64,000 nucleotides of DNA, taken from NCBI GenBank assembly GCA_963756515.1, contig CAVWNV010000013.1:248001-312000 (forward strand), written 5' to 3'. Source of the DNA: Bog-756 sp963756515 (GTDB lineage Bacteria > Actinomycetota > Acidimicrobiia > Acidimicrobiales > RAAP-2). How positions within the stretch are numbered: position 1 is the first letter of the stretch; each line of letters starts with the position of its first letter. Below are positions 35,976-43,813 of the stretch, piece by piece. Made by a program: the position numbers and the translations under genes. The notes below the pieces were generated by a model, which saw nothing but the letters and a program-made list of their open reading frames with translations, was not told where the DNA came from and did not search any database.

Positions 35976-36381
35976 CCGAGCCTCCCGTTCAGTTCACGGC
36001 AGACCGTAGCCCACGGTCGCCAGAATGCCCCTGACACGGCTGGCGCCGGGCCGGGTGCGGGCGACGCAACCTGGCGCAGCGACCGGTGTGGTTGGCTGGA
36101 GGGTCGAAGTAACGGCGATCGGCTCCGGGCGGAGTCCGATGTGGCCGTGTCAGGCCACTGAGTGCCCCCCTCAGCCGACGATCTGAGCCAACTCGTCGGA
36201 TTCCCCCAGAGACATGGTCCGGGTGCTCGCAGGGCCCCGATCCGAAGGACAAGGCCCAGGGCTATTCCTAGGTCGGGACCTCGGTGGGTCCTTGCTCGGG
36301 ACCTCGGCGAGCCACGACCCTGACTGTTGTCTGTTGTCTGTTGTCTGTTGCGGCCCAGCCGTTGGCCGGTGGGCAACAGTC
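35976..36381. other. Region without a gene
   Basis: Only unconvincing frames occur here. The 7-bp microsatellite at 36324-36350 is the single structured element. Confidence 0.4.
36324..36350 (+). repeat. 7-bp microsatellite (CTGTTGT, 3.9 copies)
   Basis: CTGTTGT repeated three times plus CTGTTG, immediately upstream of the transposase remnant. Confidence 0.95.
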
Positions 36382-36594
36382 CGGACCGACAAAGTCGACT
36401 CCTGCGGCAAGGTCACACTCCGCCACGACTCGAAGCTCTTCCATATCGCCATTGGCCGGCGTCACAAGGGAACGCCGATCCGGCTCTACATCGCCGATCT
36501 GGACATCCGGATCGTGACCTTGGACGGCACCCTGCTCCGCCATCTCACGCTGGACACCCCACGCACCTACCAGCCCAGCGGATTGCCGAGAACT
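36382..36594 (+). mobile_element. C-terminal remnant of an IS481-type transposase
   Basis: About 68 codons read VDSCGKVTLRHDSKLFHIAI, then GRRHKGTPIRLYIADLDIRI and DGTLLRHLTLDTPRTYQPSG. This matches the conserved C-terminal beta region of IS481-family (rve-type) transposases, including the typical LTLDP.R.YQP ending. The DDE catalytic core is absent. The sequence after it ends ATGACCCGCGACATCAC, resembling an IS481-type terminal repeat, 8 bases before the tRNA. This is a dead fragment. Confidence 0.65.
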
Positions 36595-36645
36595 AGGGTT
36601 CGTGAGGGTTCGCGTGTCCCACGATGACCCGCGACATCACAAGCG

Positions 36646-36729
36646 TGTCGGAGGGGGGACTTGAACCCCCACGCCCTTGCGGGCACTAGCCCCTCAAGCT
36701 AGCGCGTCTGCCTATTCCGCCACTCCGAC
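36646..36729 (-). tRNA. tRNA-Leu (anticodon GAG)
   Basis: An 84-base class II tRNA. The 7-bp acceptor stem pairs GTCGGAG with CTCCGAC and has discriminator A. The anticodon arm is CTAGC-TTGAGGG-GCTAG with GAG in the loop, a long variable arm TGCCCGCAAGGGCGT follows, then a T arm with GGTTCAAGTCC. CCA is not encoded. Confidence 0.95.
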
Positions 36730-36810
36730 GAAGTGGCTCCAGTATCGGGACCGGGGCGCCTGGCATGGTAGCGCGACACCGACCCGCTCCCGGTCCGGTC
36801 AGCGGCGCGG

Positions 36811-38502
36811 TCAGGACCGTCTCGTGCTCGGACCGGGCTTCAACGTGGTCCAGAGGGCCACGTTCCACAGGATCCCGTCGACCGACGGGTTGTACATCAC
36901 GTTGGCCACCTGGACACCGTTGGCCTCGAGGCCCGGCTCGGCGAACAGGGGCAGACTCACCATCTGGTCCCACAGCTGGTCATCGATCTGTCCGTAGATC
37001 GCTCCTCCGGTGACCGGGTTCAGGGCCTGGGCCGCCTGGGCGAACAACTGGTCCACCTGGGGATCGTCGAAGTTGCTCCAGTCCTCGGTGCCGGTCGAGC
37101 CGGTCGGACCCTGTCCGTTCGAGTACCAGGCCTCGGTCTGGGTCAGGAAGGGGCTGGTGACCCTGGTGACCAGGGCCATGTCGTAGGCGTCCTTGGCCGA
37201 GGCCGCGGTCAGTGCAGCTGGACCGTTTTCAGGGACGATGGTGACCGATATCCCCGCGTTGTGGAGTTGGACCGCGATCTCATCGGCCACACCCATGATC
37301 CACGGGTCGCCGGTCTCGACGGCCATACGGAGGGACAGCGGCGCGCCGGTGGTGTCCACGTACGTCCCGGCCAGGCTCTGGTGGAACCCGATCGATCGGA
37401 GCAGACGGTCGGTGCTGACCGCATCCTTGGTGCTGTACTCGCCCGCGGCTGACGACTCGGCGTACTGGCTCTGGGCCGGTGTGGCCAGATGGTCCTGGTT
37501 CACCACCAGATCGGGTTCGATCGAACCGAAGGTCCGGGCCAGCAGGTCGGTGCGATCGATGGCGTGGGCGACGGCCTGGCGCGCCGCGGTCCGGGCCATG
37601 ACCGGCGACGCCACGTTGAAGTCGAGGGCGAGGAGCCGCAGGGACGGGCGGACCACGCTCTGGGTAGTGGGCTTGGACGTGACCGTGTCCAGCGAGGCGA
37701 GATCGAAGTCCGTGGGCTGGGCGGCGGAACGGTCCTGCCGGGCCAGGGTGGAGGTCCAGGCGACGGGAGAGGTGGCCACGTTGACATCGACCCGGTCCAG
37801 CACGGCCGGTGTCCCCCACCACCGGGGGTTCCGGACCAGCATCGCGCTCCCGAGCGGCGAGACCGATTGCACGAGTAGGGGTCCGGCCGACAGGTCGACG
37901 GCCGGGTTGAAGGTGTCGAACCCGTGGTTCCATCCCACCTGCCGTGCGATGTGTGCCGGCACCATGTGGTCGAACAGGAGTCGCCAGTCCGTGTAGGGAG
38001 TGGTGAAGGTCACCGTCACGGTCTTGCCGCCGTTGCTGGGCACCACCGAGGCCACGTCCCGGTAGCCCAGCGTCGACGCCATCTGGTCGGGCTGCCCGTT
38101 GATGTCGACGCCGTTTCCGCGTTGCGACTGCCATGCGTAGATGAAGTCGTCGGCACTCACCGGCACGCCGTCGGACCAGACGGCGTGGGGATTGATCACG
38201 TACTGGATGATGAGCGGGGTCGTCGAGGTGGCCTCCACACTCACCAACAGGTCGGTATTGACCTGGGGGACCAATTTGGGGTTGATGATGTAGGCGCTGG
38301 GCAGCACCGAGGTCAACAGTGCCGGCGTGGTCGAAGCGGCCCCAGCCGGCGTGTTGGGGTTGAAACCAGCCCAGGGCCGGTCGAACTCGACGGTGGTGGC
38401 GCCACCGGTGCCGGCCACCAACGGCGATGTGTCCTGTTCGTCGACCTGACTGATCCGGTGCGACCCCACATGATCGACGATGGCCACCAGACCGATGATC
38501 AC
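36811..38502 (-). CDS. Family 5 extracellular solute (peptide)-binding protein
   Basis: About 563 residues from the only canonical start, GTG 38502. The SBP_bac_5 signature is visible (AVWSDGVPVSADDFIYAWQSQRG), with the usual two-lobe layout. Upstream the frame stays open to the secG stop and encodes RSRAARIASLWREHRARWTLPLVIIVIIGL, a proper basic-hydrophobic signal anchor. The real start must lie upstream, but no ATG/GTG/TTG occurs there. A GTG overlapping the secG stop (38599) is in another frame, suggesting an early indel. No permease or ATPase genes are nearby. Confidence 0.85.
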   Translation of the reverse strand: MIIGLVAIVDHVGSHRISQVDEQDTSPLVAGTGGATTVEFDRPWAGFNPNTPAGAASTTPALLTSVLPSAYIINPKLVPQVNTDLLVSVEATSTTPLIIQYVINPHAVWSDGVPVSADDFIYAWQSQRGNGVDINGQPDQMASTLGYRDVASVVPSNGGKTVTVTFTTPYTDWRLLFDHMVPAHIARQVGWNHGFDTFNPAVDLSAGPLLVQSVSPLGSAMLVRNPRWWGTPAVLDRVDVNVATSPVAWTSTLARQDRSAAQPTDFDLASLDTVTSKPTTQSVVRPSLRLLALDFNVASPVMARTAARQAVAHAIDRTDLLARTFGSIEPDLVVNQDHLATPAQSQYAESSAAGEYSTKDAVSTDRLLRSIGFHQSLAGTYVDTTGAPLSLRMAVETGDPWIMGVADEIAVQLHNAGISVTIVPENGPAALTAASAKDAYDMALVTRVTSPFLTQTEAWYSNGQGPTGSTGTEDWSNFDDPQVDQLFAQAAQALNPVTGGAIYGQIDDQLWDQMVSLPLFAEPGLEANGVQVANVMYNPSVDGILWNVALWTTLKPGPSTRRS

Positions 38503-38595
38503 GATGATGACCAGAGGCAGGGTCCAGCGGGCGCGGTGTTCCCGCCACAGCGAAGCGATGCGGGCGGCGCGCGACCGGCTCGGCGCCGGACGGAT

Positions 38596-38826
38596 TCACT
38601 GCAGACGCAGGATGAGTATCAGGTTGGTGAAGGCGAAGATCACGGCCACCGTGACGGTGATCCGGTCGAGATTCTTCTCCACCACGGTCGATCCGGCCGC
38701 GGCCGTTCCCACCGAGCCACCGAACATGTCGGACAGGCCGCCGCCCTTGCCGCTGTGCATGAGGATGAGGAAGATGAGCGCCAGACTGGCCAGGATCTGC
38801 AGTACGACGATGATCGCAGTCAACAC
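38596..38826 (-). CDS. secG: Protein translocase subunit SecG
   Basis: A 76-residue protein with two membrane helices (about 3-22 and 55-73) and the conserved loop HSGKGGGLSDMFGG. It is the small accessory subunit of SecYEG. The GTG start has a near-perfect AAAGGAGG eight bases upstream. Its place after tpiA is the usual Gram-positive order. Confidence 0.93.
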   Translation of the reverse strand: MLTAIIVVLQILASLALIFLILMHSGKGGGLSDMFGGSVGTAAAGSTVVEKNLDRITVTVAVIFAFTNLILILRLQ

Positions 38827-38872
38827 GGAAGCTTCCTCCTTTCCTTCGAGACCGTCGGAGACGCTACCAAAG

Positions 38873-39670
38873 TCAACGCAGGGAGCGTGCCGCGGCCCTG
38901 ATCACGCCGAGGAAGGTGCCTGCCTCCAGACTGGCTCCGCCGACCAGGGCGCCGTCGATGTCGGCGCCCCGCAGAAGGTCCTCGCTGTTCTCCTCGTTGA
39001 CCGACCCGCCGTACTGAATGCGAATTTGCGCGGCGGCCTCGGCGCTGGAGCTGTTGCCCACCAGCTCGCGGATCCACTGACACGCCTCCTGGGCATCCTC
39101 GGGCGTGGCGGCCTGGCCGGCCCCGATGGCCCAGAGCGGCTCGTAGGCGATGACCAGTCCTCCCACCGCTTCGGGGGCTATCCCCTCCAACGCCGATGTC
39201 ACCTGGCCGGTGAGGCGATCCTTGGTCAGACCCGTCTCGCGCTCGTCGATGGTCTCCCCCACGCAGCAGATCGGCGTCATGCCGTTGCGCATCACCGCCC
39301 GCATCTTGGCCCGGACCACATCGTCGGTCTCCCCGAACAGCTGGCGCCTCTCGGAGTGGCCGACGATTACGTACTGCACGTGCAGCTTGGCCAGCATCAG
39401 GGGGCTGACCTCGCCGGTGAAGGCCCCGGCATCCTCCACGGCGCTGTTCTGGGCTCCGATCGCCACGGGAATGCCCTCCGGTTCGATGACCGACTGAACG
39501 GTGCGGATATCTGTGAACGGCGGGTGGATCGAGACGTCGAGCTGACTGACATCGCCGGGCTGGAGGCGGAGGCCGAAGTCGCGGACGGCGTGGAGCGCCT
39601 CGTGGTGATCGAGGTTCATCTTCCAGTTTCCGCTCACCAGCGGGCGGCGGCCGCTCCGGGCTCCCGTCAC
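38873..39670 (-). CDS. tpiA: Triose-phosphate isomerase
   Basis: A 265-residue TIM barrel with the substrate Lys in GNWKMN, catalytic His in IVGHSERR, catalytic Glu in AYEPLWAIG and the phosphate loop QYGGSV. It interconverts dihydroxyacetone phosphate and glyceraldehyde-3-phosphate. GTG 39670 overlaps the pgk stop (GTGA). Confidence 0.95.
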   Translation of the reverse strand: MTGARSGRRPLVSGNWKMNLDHHEALHAVRDFGLRLQPGDVSQLDVSIHPPFTDIRTVQSVIEPEGIPVAIGAQNSAVEDAGAFTGEVSPLMLAKLHVQYVIVGHSERRQLFGETDDVVRAKMRAVMRNGMTPICCVGETIDERETGLTKDRLTGQVTSALEGIAPEAVGGLVIAYEPLWAIGAGQAATPEDAQEACQWIRELVGNSSSAEAAAQIRIQYGGSVNEENSEDLLRGADIDGALVGGASLEAGTFLGVIRAAARSLR

Positions 39671-40878
39671 GGCCAGGTGGAGCTGGTCGGGGGCCGGCCC
39701 CGGGCATCGGGCGCGTTGGGAGCGGCCCGGAGGGCGGTCAGACCGGGCAAGTCGCCGTACTCGAGGAGCTCGAGCGAGGCCCCTCCGCCTGTAGAGATGA
39801 AGCTGATCTGGTCCTCCAACCCCAGCGCGTCGACGGCGGCCGCGCTGTCGCCTCCCCCGACCACCGTGAATCCGGCGCACCGGGCCACGGCGCGGGCCAC
39901 GCCCGCCGTCCCTGCGCTGAACCGGGTGTCCTCGAAGACGCCCATGGGACCGTTCCACAGCACCGTGCCGGCCGAGGCGACGGTGGTCGCGTAGGCGGCG
40001 GTGCTGTCCGGCCCGATGTCCAGGCCCTGCCAGCCGTCGGGTACGTCGGCACCGACGGTGCGGACCTCTCCCCCGGTGCGGTCGCATCCGAACTCGGCCC
40101 CGGGCTCGAGGGCCACGATGTCGGTCGGGAGGAGTATGGGCTTGCCCGCCCGCAGGAGGGCGGCGCACTCGTCGATACGGTCCCGATCGACCATCGAACC
40201 GCCCACGTCATGCCCGGCCGCAGCCAGAAAAGTGAACGCCATGCCGCCGCCAACGACGAGCACATCGACCCGAGCCAGCAACGCCTTCAACACGCCCAGT
40301 TTGTCTGCGACCTTGGCGCCGCCCACGACGGCCACGAAGGGCCGTGCCGGAGCCCCGAGCAGCGCCCCCAGGGCCTCGATCTCCCGTTGCAGGAGAAACC
40401 CGGCGGCACTGGGCAGGCGGCTGGGTGGACCGACCACCGAGGCGTGCGCCCGGTGCGACACCCCGAAGGCGTCGTTCACGTAGGCATCGTGACCGTTGAT
40501 CAGCTTGTCGACGAACGCCGGATCGTTGAGCTGTTCGCCCGGATCGAACCGGAGGTTCTCCATCAGCTCCACCTTGGGCGCCAGTCGCGCCAACTCCTCA
40601 CGCACCGGGCCCAGGTCGAACAGCGTGTCGGGGGCACCCGACGGCCTTCCGAGATGCGTGCAGGCGGTGACCCTGGCCCCCTGGGCCAGGAGGTACTCCA
40701 AGGTGGGTAGGGCGGCTCGGATGCGGAAGTCGTCGGCCACCACGGTCGGCTCCCCGGCACAGGATCGGAGCGGCACGTTGAAGTCGACTCGGACCAGGAC
40801 GCTGGCCCCGTCGAGATCGGGGAGGTCACCGAGCAACGGCAGCCCGTCCAGTAATGGGTTCGCTCTGTCCCTGCTCAT
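39667..40878 (-). CDS. pgk: Phosphoglycerate kinase
   Basis: A 403-residue two-domain kinase: VRVDFNVPL, HLGRPSG, LRFDPGE, GGAKVADKL, NGPMGVFE and the C-terminal GGGDSAAAV and STGGGASLELLE. It transfers phosphate from 1,3-bisphosphoglycerate to ADP. ATG 40878 is chosen for GGGGAG nine bases upstream. It ends with about 20 non-conserved Pro/Ser residues after the usual C-terminus. Confidence 0.96.
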   Translation of the reverse strand: MSRDRANPLLDGLPLLGDLPDLDGASVLVRVDFNVPLRSCAGEPTVVADDFRIRAALPTLEYLLAQGARVTACTHLGRPSGAPDTLFDLGPVREELARLAPKVELMENLRFDPGEQLNDPAFVDKLINGHDAYVNDAFGVSHRAHASVVGPPSRLPSAAGFLLQREIEALGALLGAPARPFVAVVGGAKVADKLGVLKALLARVDVLVVGGGMAFTFLAAAGHDVGGSMVDRDRIDECAALLRAGKPILLPTDIVALEPGAEFGCDRTGGEVRTVGADVPDGWQGLDIGPDSTAAYATTVASAGTVLWNGPMGVFEDTRFSAGTAGVARAVARCAGFTVVGGGDSAAAVDALGLEDQISFISTGGGASLELLEYGDLPGLTALRAAPNAPDARGRPPTSSTWP

Positions 40879-40922
40879 CCCGGCATCTCCCCTCGTACCA
40901 TCCATGATGTCACCCCGACCGG

Positions 40923-41948
40923 TCAGGAACCAGCGCCGCCGACGATCAGGGACAGGTCCACCAGTCGGTTGGCGTACCCCCACTCGTTGTCGTACCAGCC
41001 GAACACCTTGACCAGCGTGATCCCCGACGCCGACGGCATGACCATGGTCAATGGGGCGTCGAACGTGCACGATGCCGGGCTCCCGACAATGTCGGAGGAC
41101 ACGATGGGGTCCTCGTTGTACACCAGCACCCGCGACAGCGGGCCGGTCGAGGCGGCCGCGGCAAAGGCCGCGTTGACCTCGTCCACCGAGACGGACCCGG
41201 GGATGACGGCGGTGAAGTCGGTGATCGAACCGTCCGGTACCGGTACCCGCAGGCCGCTGCCGTCCAATCGACCCTTCATCGACGGCATGACCAGGCCGGT
41301 GGCGCGGGCGGCACCTGTCGACGCCGGGACGATGTTGATGGTGGCAGCACGGGCCCTGCGCAGGTCCTTGTGCGGGAGGTCCAGGAGGTTCTGGTCGTTG
41401 GTGAAGGCGTGCACGGTGGTCATCAGACCGCTCTCGACCGCGAAGGCGTCGTCGAGGACCTTGACCATGGGGACGAAACAGTTGGTGGTGCACGAGGCGT
41501 TGGAGACGACGAAGTCCTTGATCGGGTCGAACTCTCTGTCGTTGACGCCGACCACGAACGTGGCGTCGACGTCGGCTGCCGGCGCCGACACGATGACACG
41601 GGACGCTCCGGCTTCGAGGTGGGCGCTGGCGGTGGCCCGCGTTGTGAACAGCCCCGTCGACTCCACCACCACGTCGACGCCGAGTTTGTCCCAGGGCAGC
41701 GCCTTCGGATCCCGTTCGGCCAGGACGGCTATGGGTCCGGAGTCCAACACGATGGTCGAGTCGTGCACGGCGATGTCGCTGTCGAACCGCCCATGGGTGG
41801 AGTCGTAGCGCAACAGGTGGGCCAACGTCTCGGCCGAGGTGAGATCGTTGACGGCCACCACCTCGATGTCCGCCCCGAGACTCCGGGCGGCCCGCAGATA
41901 GTTGCGACCGATGCGCCCGAAACCGTTGATGCCGATCCGTACGGTCAT
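40923..41948 (-). CDS. gap: Glyceraldehyde-3-phosphate dehydrogenase
   Basis: A 341-residue type I GAPDH with GINGFGRIGR, Asp35 (NDLT) indicating NAD use, catalytic Cys153 in SNASCTTNC, and YDNEWGYANRLVDL. First gene of the gap-pgk-tpiA-secG operon. About 88 bases of leader follow a TAGCCT -10 (42043-42048), and the leader contains a perfect 17-base palindrome. Confidence 0.96.
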   Translation of the reverse strand: MTVRIGINGFGRIGRNYLRAARSLGADIEVVAVNDLTSAETLAHLLRYDSTHGRFDSDIAVHDSTIVLDSGPIAVLAERDPKALPWDKLGVDVVVESTGLFTTRATASAHLEAGASRVIVSAPAADVDATFVVGVNDREFDPIKDFVVSNASCTTNCFVPMVKVLDDAFAVESGLMTTVHAFTNDQNLLDLPHKDLRRARAATINIVPASTGAARATGLVMPSMKGRLDGSGLRVPVPDGSITDFTAVIPGSVSVDEVNAAFAAAASTGPLSRVLVYNEDPIVSSDIVGSPASCTFDAPLTMVMPSASGITLVKVFGWYDNEWGYANRLVDLSLIVGGAGS

Positions 41949-41977
41949 TGCCTTTGTGCCTCGCTCTTCACTGTTCC

Positions 41978-41994
41978 GTGCGTTGCCAACGCAC
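41978..41994 (-). promoter_or_regulatory. Palindrome in the gap leader (operator or hairpin)
   Basis: GTGCGTT-GCC-AACGCAC, 7-bp arms with a 3-base centre, 30-46 bases before the gap start and about 45 bases after its -10. It is suited to binding a repressor dimer or to forming an RNA hairpin. Confidence 0.5.
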
Positions 41995-42042
41995 GCTTCC
42001 TGTCCGAACTACTGCCCCTCCAACGAACGGATAACGGCGCCA

Positions 42043-42048
42043 AGGCTA
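42043..42048 (-). promoter_or_regulatory. -10 box of the gap operon
   Basis: TAGCCT on the minus strand. It predicts a leader of roughly 88 bases. Confidence 0.4.
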
Positions 42049-42071
42049 GGACATCGCGGTCGGTGTGGGCG

Positions 42072-42926
42072 TCATCCGAGCAGATCGGAGAGGGTTGACG
42101 CCAGTTTGACCGGGTCGTGGGCCAGTCCGTTCGGTCTGGCCAGGGGAACGTCGACCACCGGTCCGGGGTCGTGGCCGATGGCCATCGATGTCGTGTCGCA
42201 CACGGTCACATCGACCAGGATGCCGTGTGCGACCAGGGCTGCGACGTGCATGCCCACGTCGAATCCCTCGGTTTCGGGTACCTGGGGACGGAGGTTGCAC
42301 ACATAGATCTTCCTGGCCTTGGACCGCCTGATCCCCTCCCGGATCCGGGGGACGGCGATGGCCGCCAGCACGCTCGTGAACAGCGAGCCCGGGCCCAGGA
42401 CGATCTGGTCGGCGTGTTCGAGGGCGGCGATGGCCGCGGCCGGCGCCGGTGGGTCGGCCGGCACCAGGGACACCCGGCGGATGTTGTCAGTGGCCATGAC
42501 CGCCACCTGTCCCGCCACCGGCCCGCCGTCGGCCTCGGCCTTCAACACCACCGGATCGGTGGTGGCCGGAAGCACCCGACCCCGGATCCCGAGCAGTCGG
42601 CACGCCTCGTCCAGGGCTGCCACCGGGTCGTTGGTGCCGTCGAACAGCCCGGCCAGGATGAGGTTCCCGAGCGCGTGGCCGGCCAGCTCCTCCTCGCCGA
42701 AGCGGTACTCGAAGGCCGCGGCGAGTAGGGATCCCGGCTCGGCCATGGCCACCAGGCACTTGCGGAGATCGCCGGGCGGGATAATGGGAAGAAGCTGTCG
42801 GAGCCGGCCCGACGAACCTCCGTCGTCGGCGACCGACACGATGGCCGTGGCCCGGTCGGTGTAGCTGTTCACTGCCCGCAGCGTGGCGGCCAGGCCGTGC
42901 CCGCCGCCGATGGCCACAACGGCCGG
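42072..42926 (-). CDS. yvcK: YvcK/CofD-like gluconeogenesis factor
   Basis: A 284-residue protein beginning with VAIGGGHGLAATLRAV and VSVADDGGSSGRLR, the nucleotide-sugar-binding signature of YvcK. HALGNLIL and LGPGSLFTSVLA follow. YvcK binds UDP-sugars and affects cell-wall precursor flow and growth on gluconeogenic carbon. It lies directly after rapZ. The usual next gene, whiA, is missing. Confidence 0.93.
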   Translation of the reverse strand, partial: PAVVAIGGGHGLAATLRAVNSYTDRATAIVSVADDGGSSGRLRQLLPIIPPGDLRKCLVAMAEPGSLLAAAFEYRFGEEELAGHALGNLILAGLFDGTNDPVAALDEACRLLGIRGRVLPATTDPVVLKAEADGGPVAGQVAVMATDNIRRVSLVPADPPAPAAAIAALEHADQIVLGPGSLFTSVLAAIAVPRIREGIRRSKARKIYVCNLRPQVPETEGFDVGMHVAALVAHGILVDVTVCDTTSMAIGHDPGPVVDVPLARPNGLAHDPVKLASTLSDLLG

Positions 42927-42961
42927 CATGGTGGTCGAAGGCTCCCGACCCGAGGTCCGGC

Positions 42962-43813
42962 TCAACGATCGACGTCCCGGTGGAAGACGGTGGTGGGCAT
43001 GCCGTGATCGTCGAGCCGACGGGCCAGCTCCTCGGCCAGCACCACCGATCGATGCCGTCCACCGGTGCACCCCATGGCCACCGTCAGATAGGACTTCCCC
43101 TCGCGTATATAGGCCGGGATCAGCATGGTGAGCAGCTCGTCCAGCTTGGTCAGGAACTGGGTCGTCTCGGGCCGGTCGAGGACGAACTTGCGCACCTCCG
43201 GCTCGAGGCCGCTGTGGCTGCGGAGTGTCTCGTCCCAATAGGGGTTGGGCAGGAACCGGCAGTCGAACATCAAGTCGACGTCACGCGGAGCACCGTGCTT
43301 GAACCCGAAGGAGACGATGGAGGTCTGCATCGTGCTTCCGGGCTCCTCTTCCCCGAACACTTCCATGAGACGCGTCCGCAGCTGGTTGGTGTTGAGCTCG
43401 CCGGTGTCGATGACCAGGTCGGCGCGGTCACGTAGTCCGCTGAGGAGGTGCCGCTCGTCGGCGATGGAGTCCATGACACCCCGGGCGGCCTGCGGGTGAC
43501 GGCGCCGGGTGCCCTCGAACCGTCGGATCAGCACGTCGTCGGCCGCGTCCAGGTAGAGGATCCGGACCCGGTTGCGCCCTGCCTCGAGAGCGTCGACGGC
43601 CGGCAGCACATCGTCGAGATCCCCTCCGCCCCGTCCGACCACGAGAGCCACCCGCTCCAACTCCGAGCCCGAGCCGTCCACGAGCTCGGACACCTTCGAG
43701 ATCAGGGCCGACGGCATGTTGTCGATGACGAACCAGCCGAGATCCTCGAGCGTGGCCCCGGCCGTGGACCGCCCCGCGCCGGACATGCCGGTCACCACCA
43801 GGTATTCGCTCAT
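42962..43813 (-). CDS. rapZ: RapZ-type nucleotide-binding protein
   Basis: A 283-residue protein with P-loop GMSGAGRST (Arg in place of the usual Lys), DNMP motif, FGFKHGAPRDVDLMFDCRFLPNPYW and the C-terminal GCTGGRHRSV motif. In E. coli RapZ controls a small RNA; in actinobacteria the role is less clear. The ATG overlaps the uvrC stop (ATGA). Confidence 0.93.
   Translation of the reverse strand: MSEYLVVTGMSGAGRSTAGATLEDLGWFVIDNMPSALISKVSELVDGSGSELERVALVVGRGGGDLDDVLPAVDALEAGRNRVRILYLDAADDVLIRRFEGTRRRHPQAARGVMDSIADERHLLSGLRDRADLVIDTGELNTNQLRTRLMEVFGEEEPGSTMQTSIVSFGFKHGAPRDVDLMFDCRFLPNPYWDETLRSHSGLEPEVRKFVLDRPETTQFLTKLDELLTMLIPAYIREGKSYLTVAMGCTGGRHRSVVLAEELARRLDDHGMPTTVFHRDVDR

Noticed and set aside
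37280..38599. Open frame starting with GTGA overlap at the secG stop
   Set aside because: After the first codons it is the wrong frame of the peptide-binding protein. Kept only as a clue to a possible indel.
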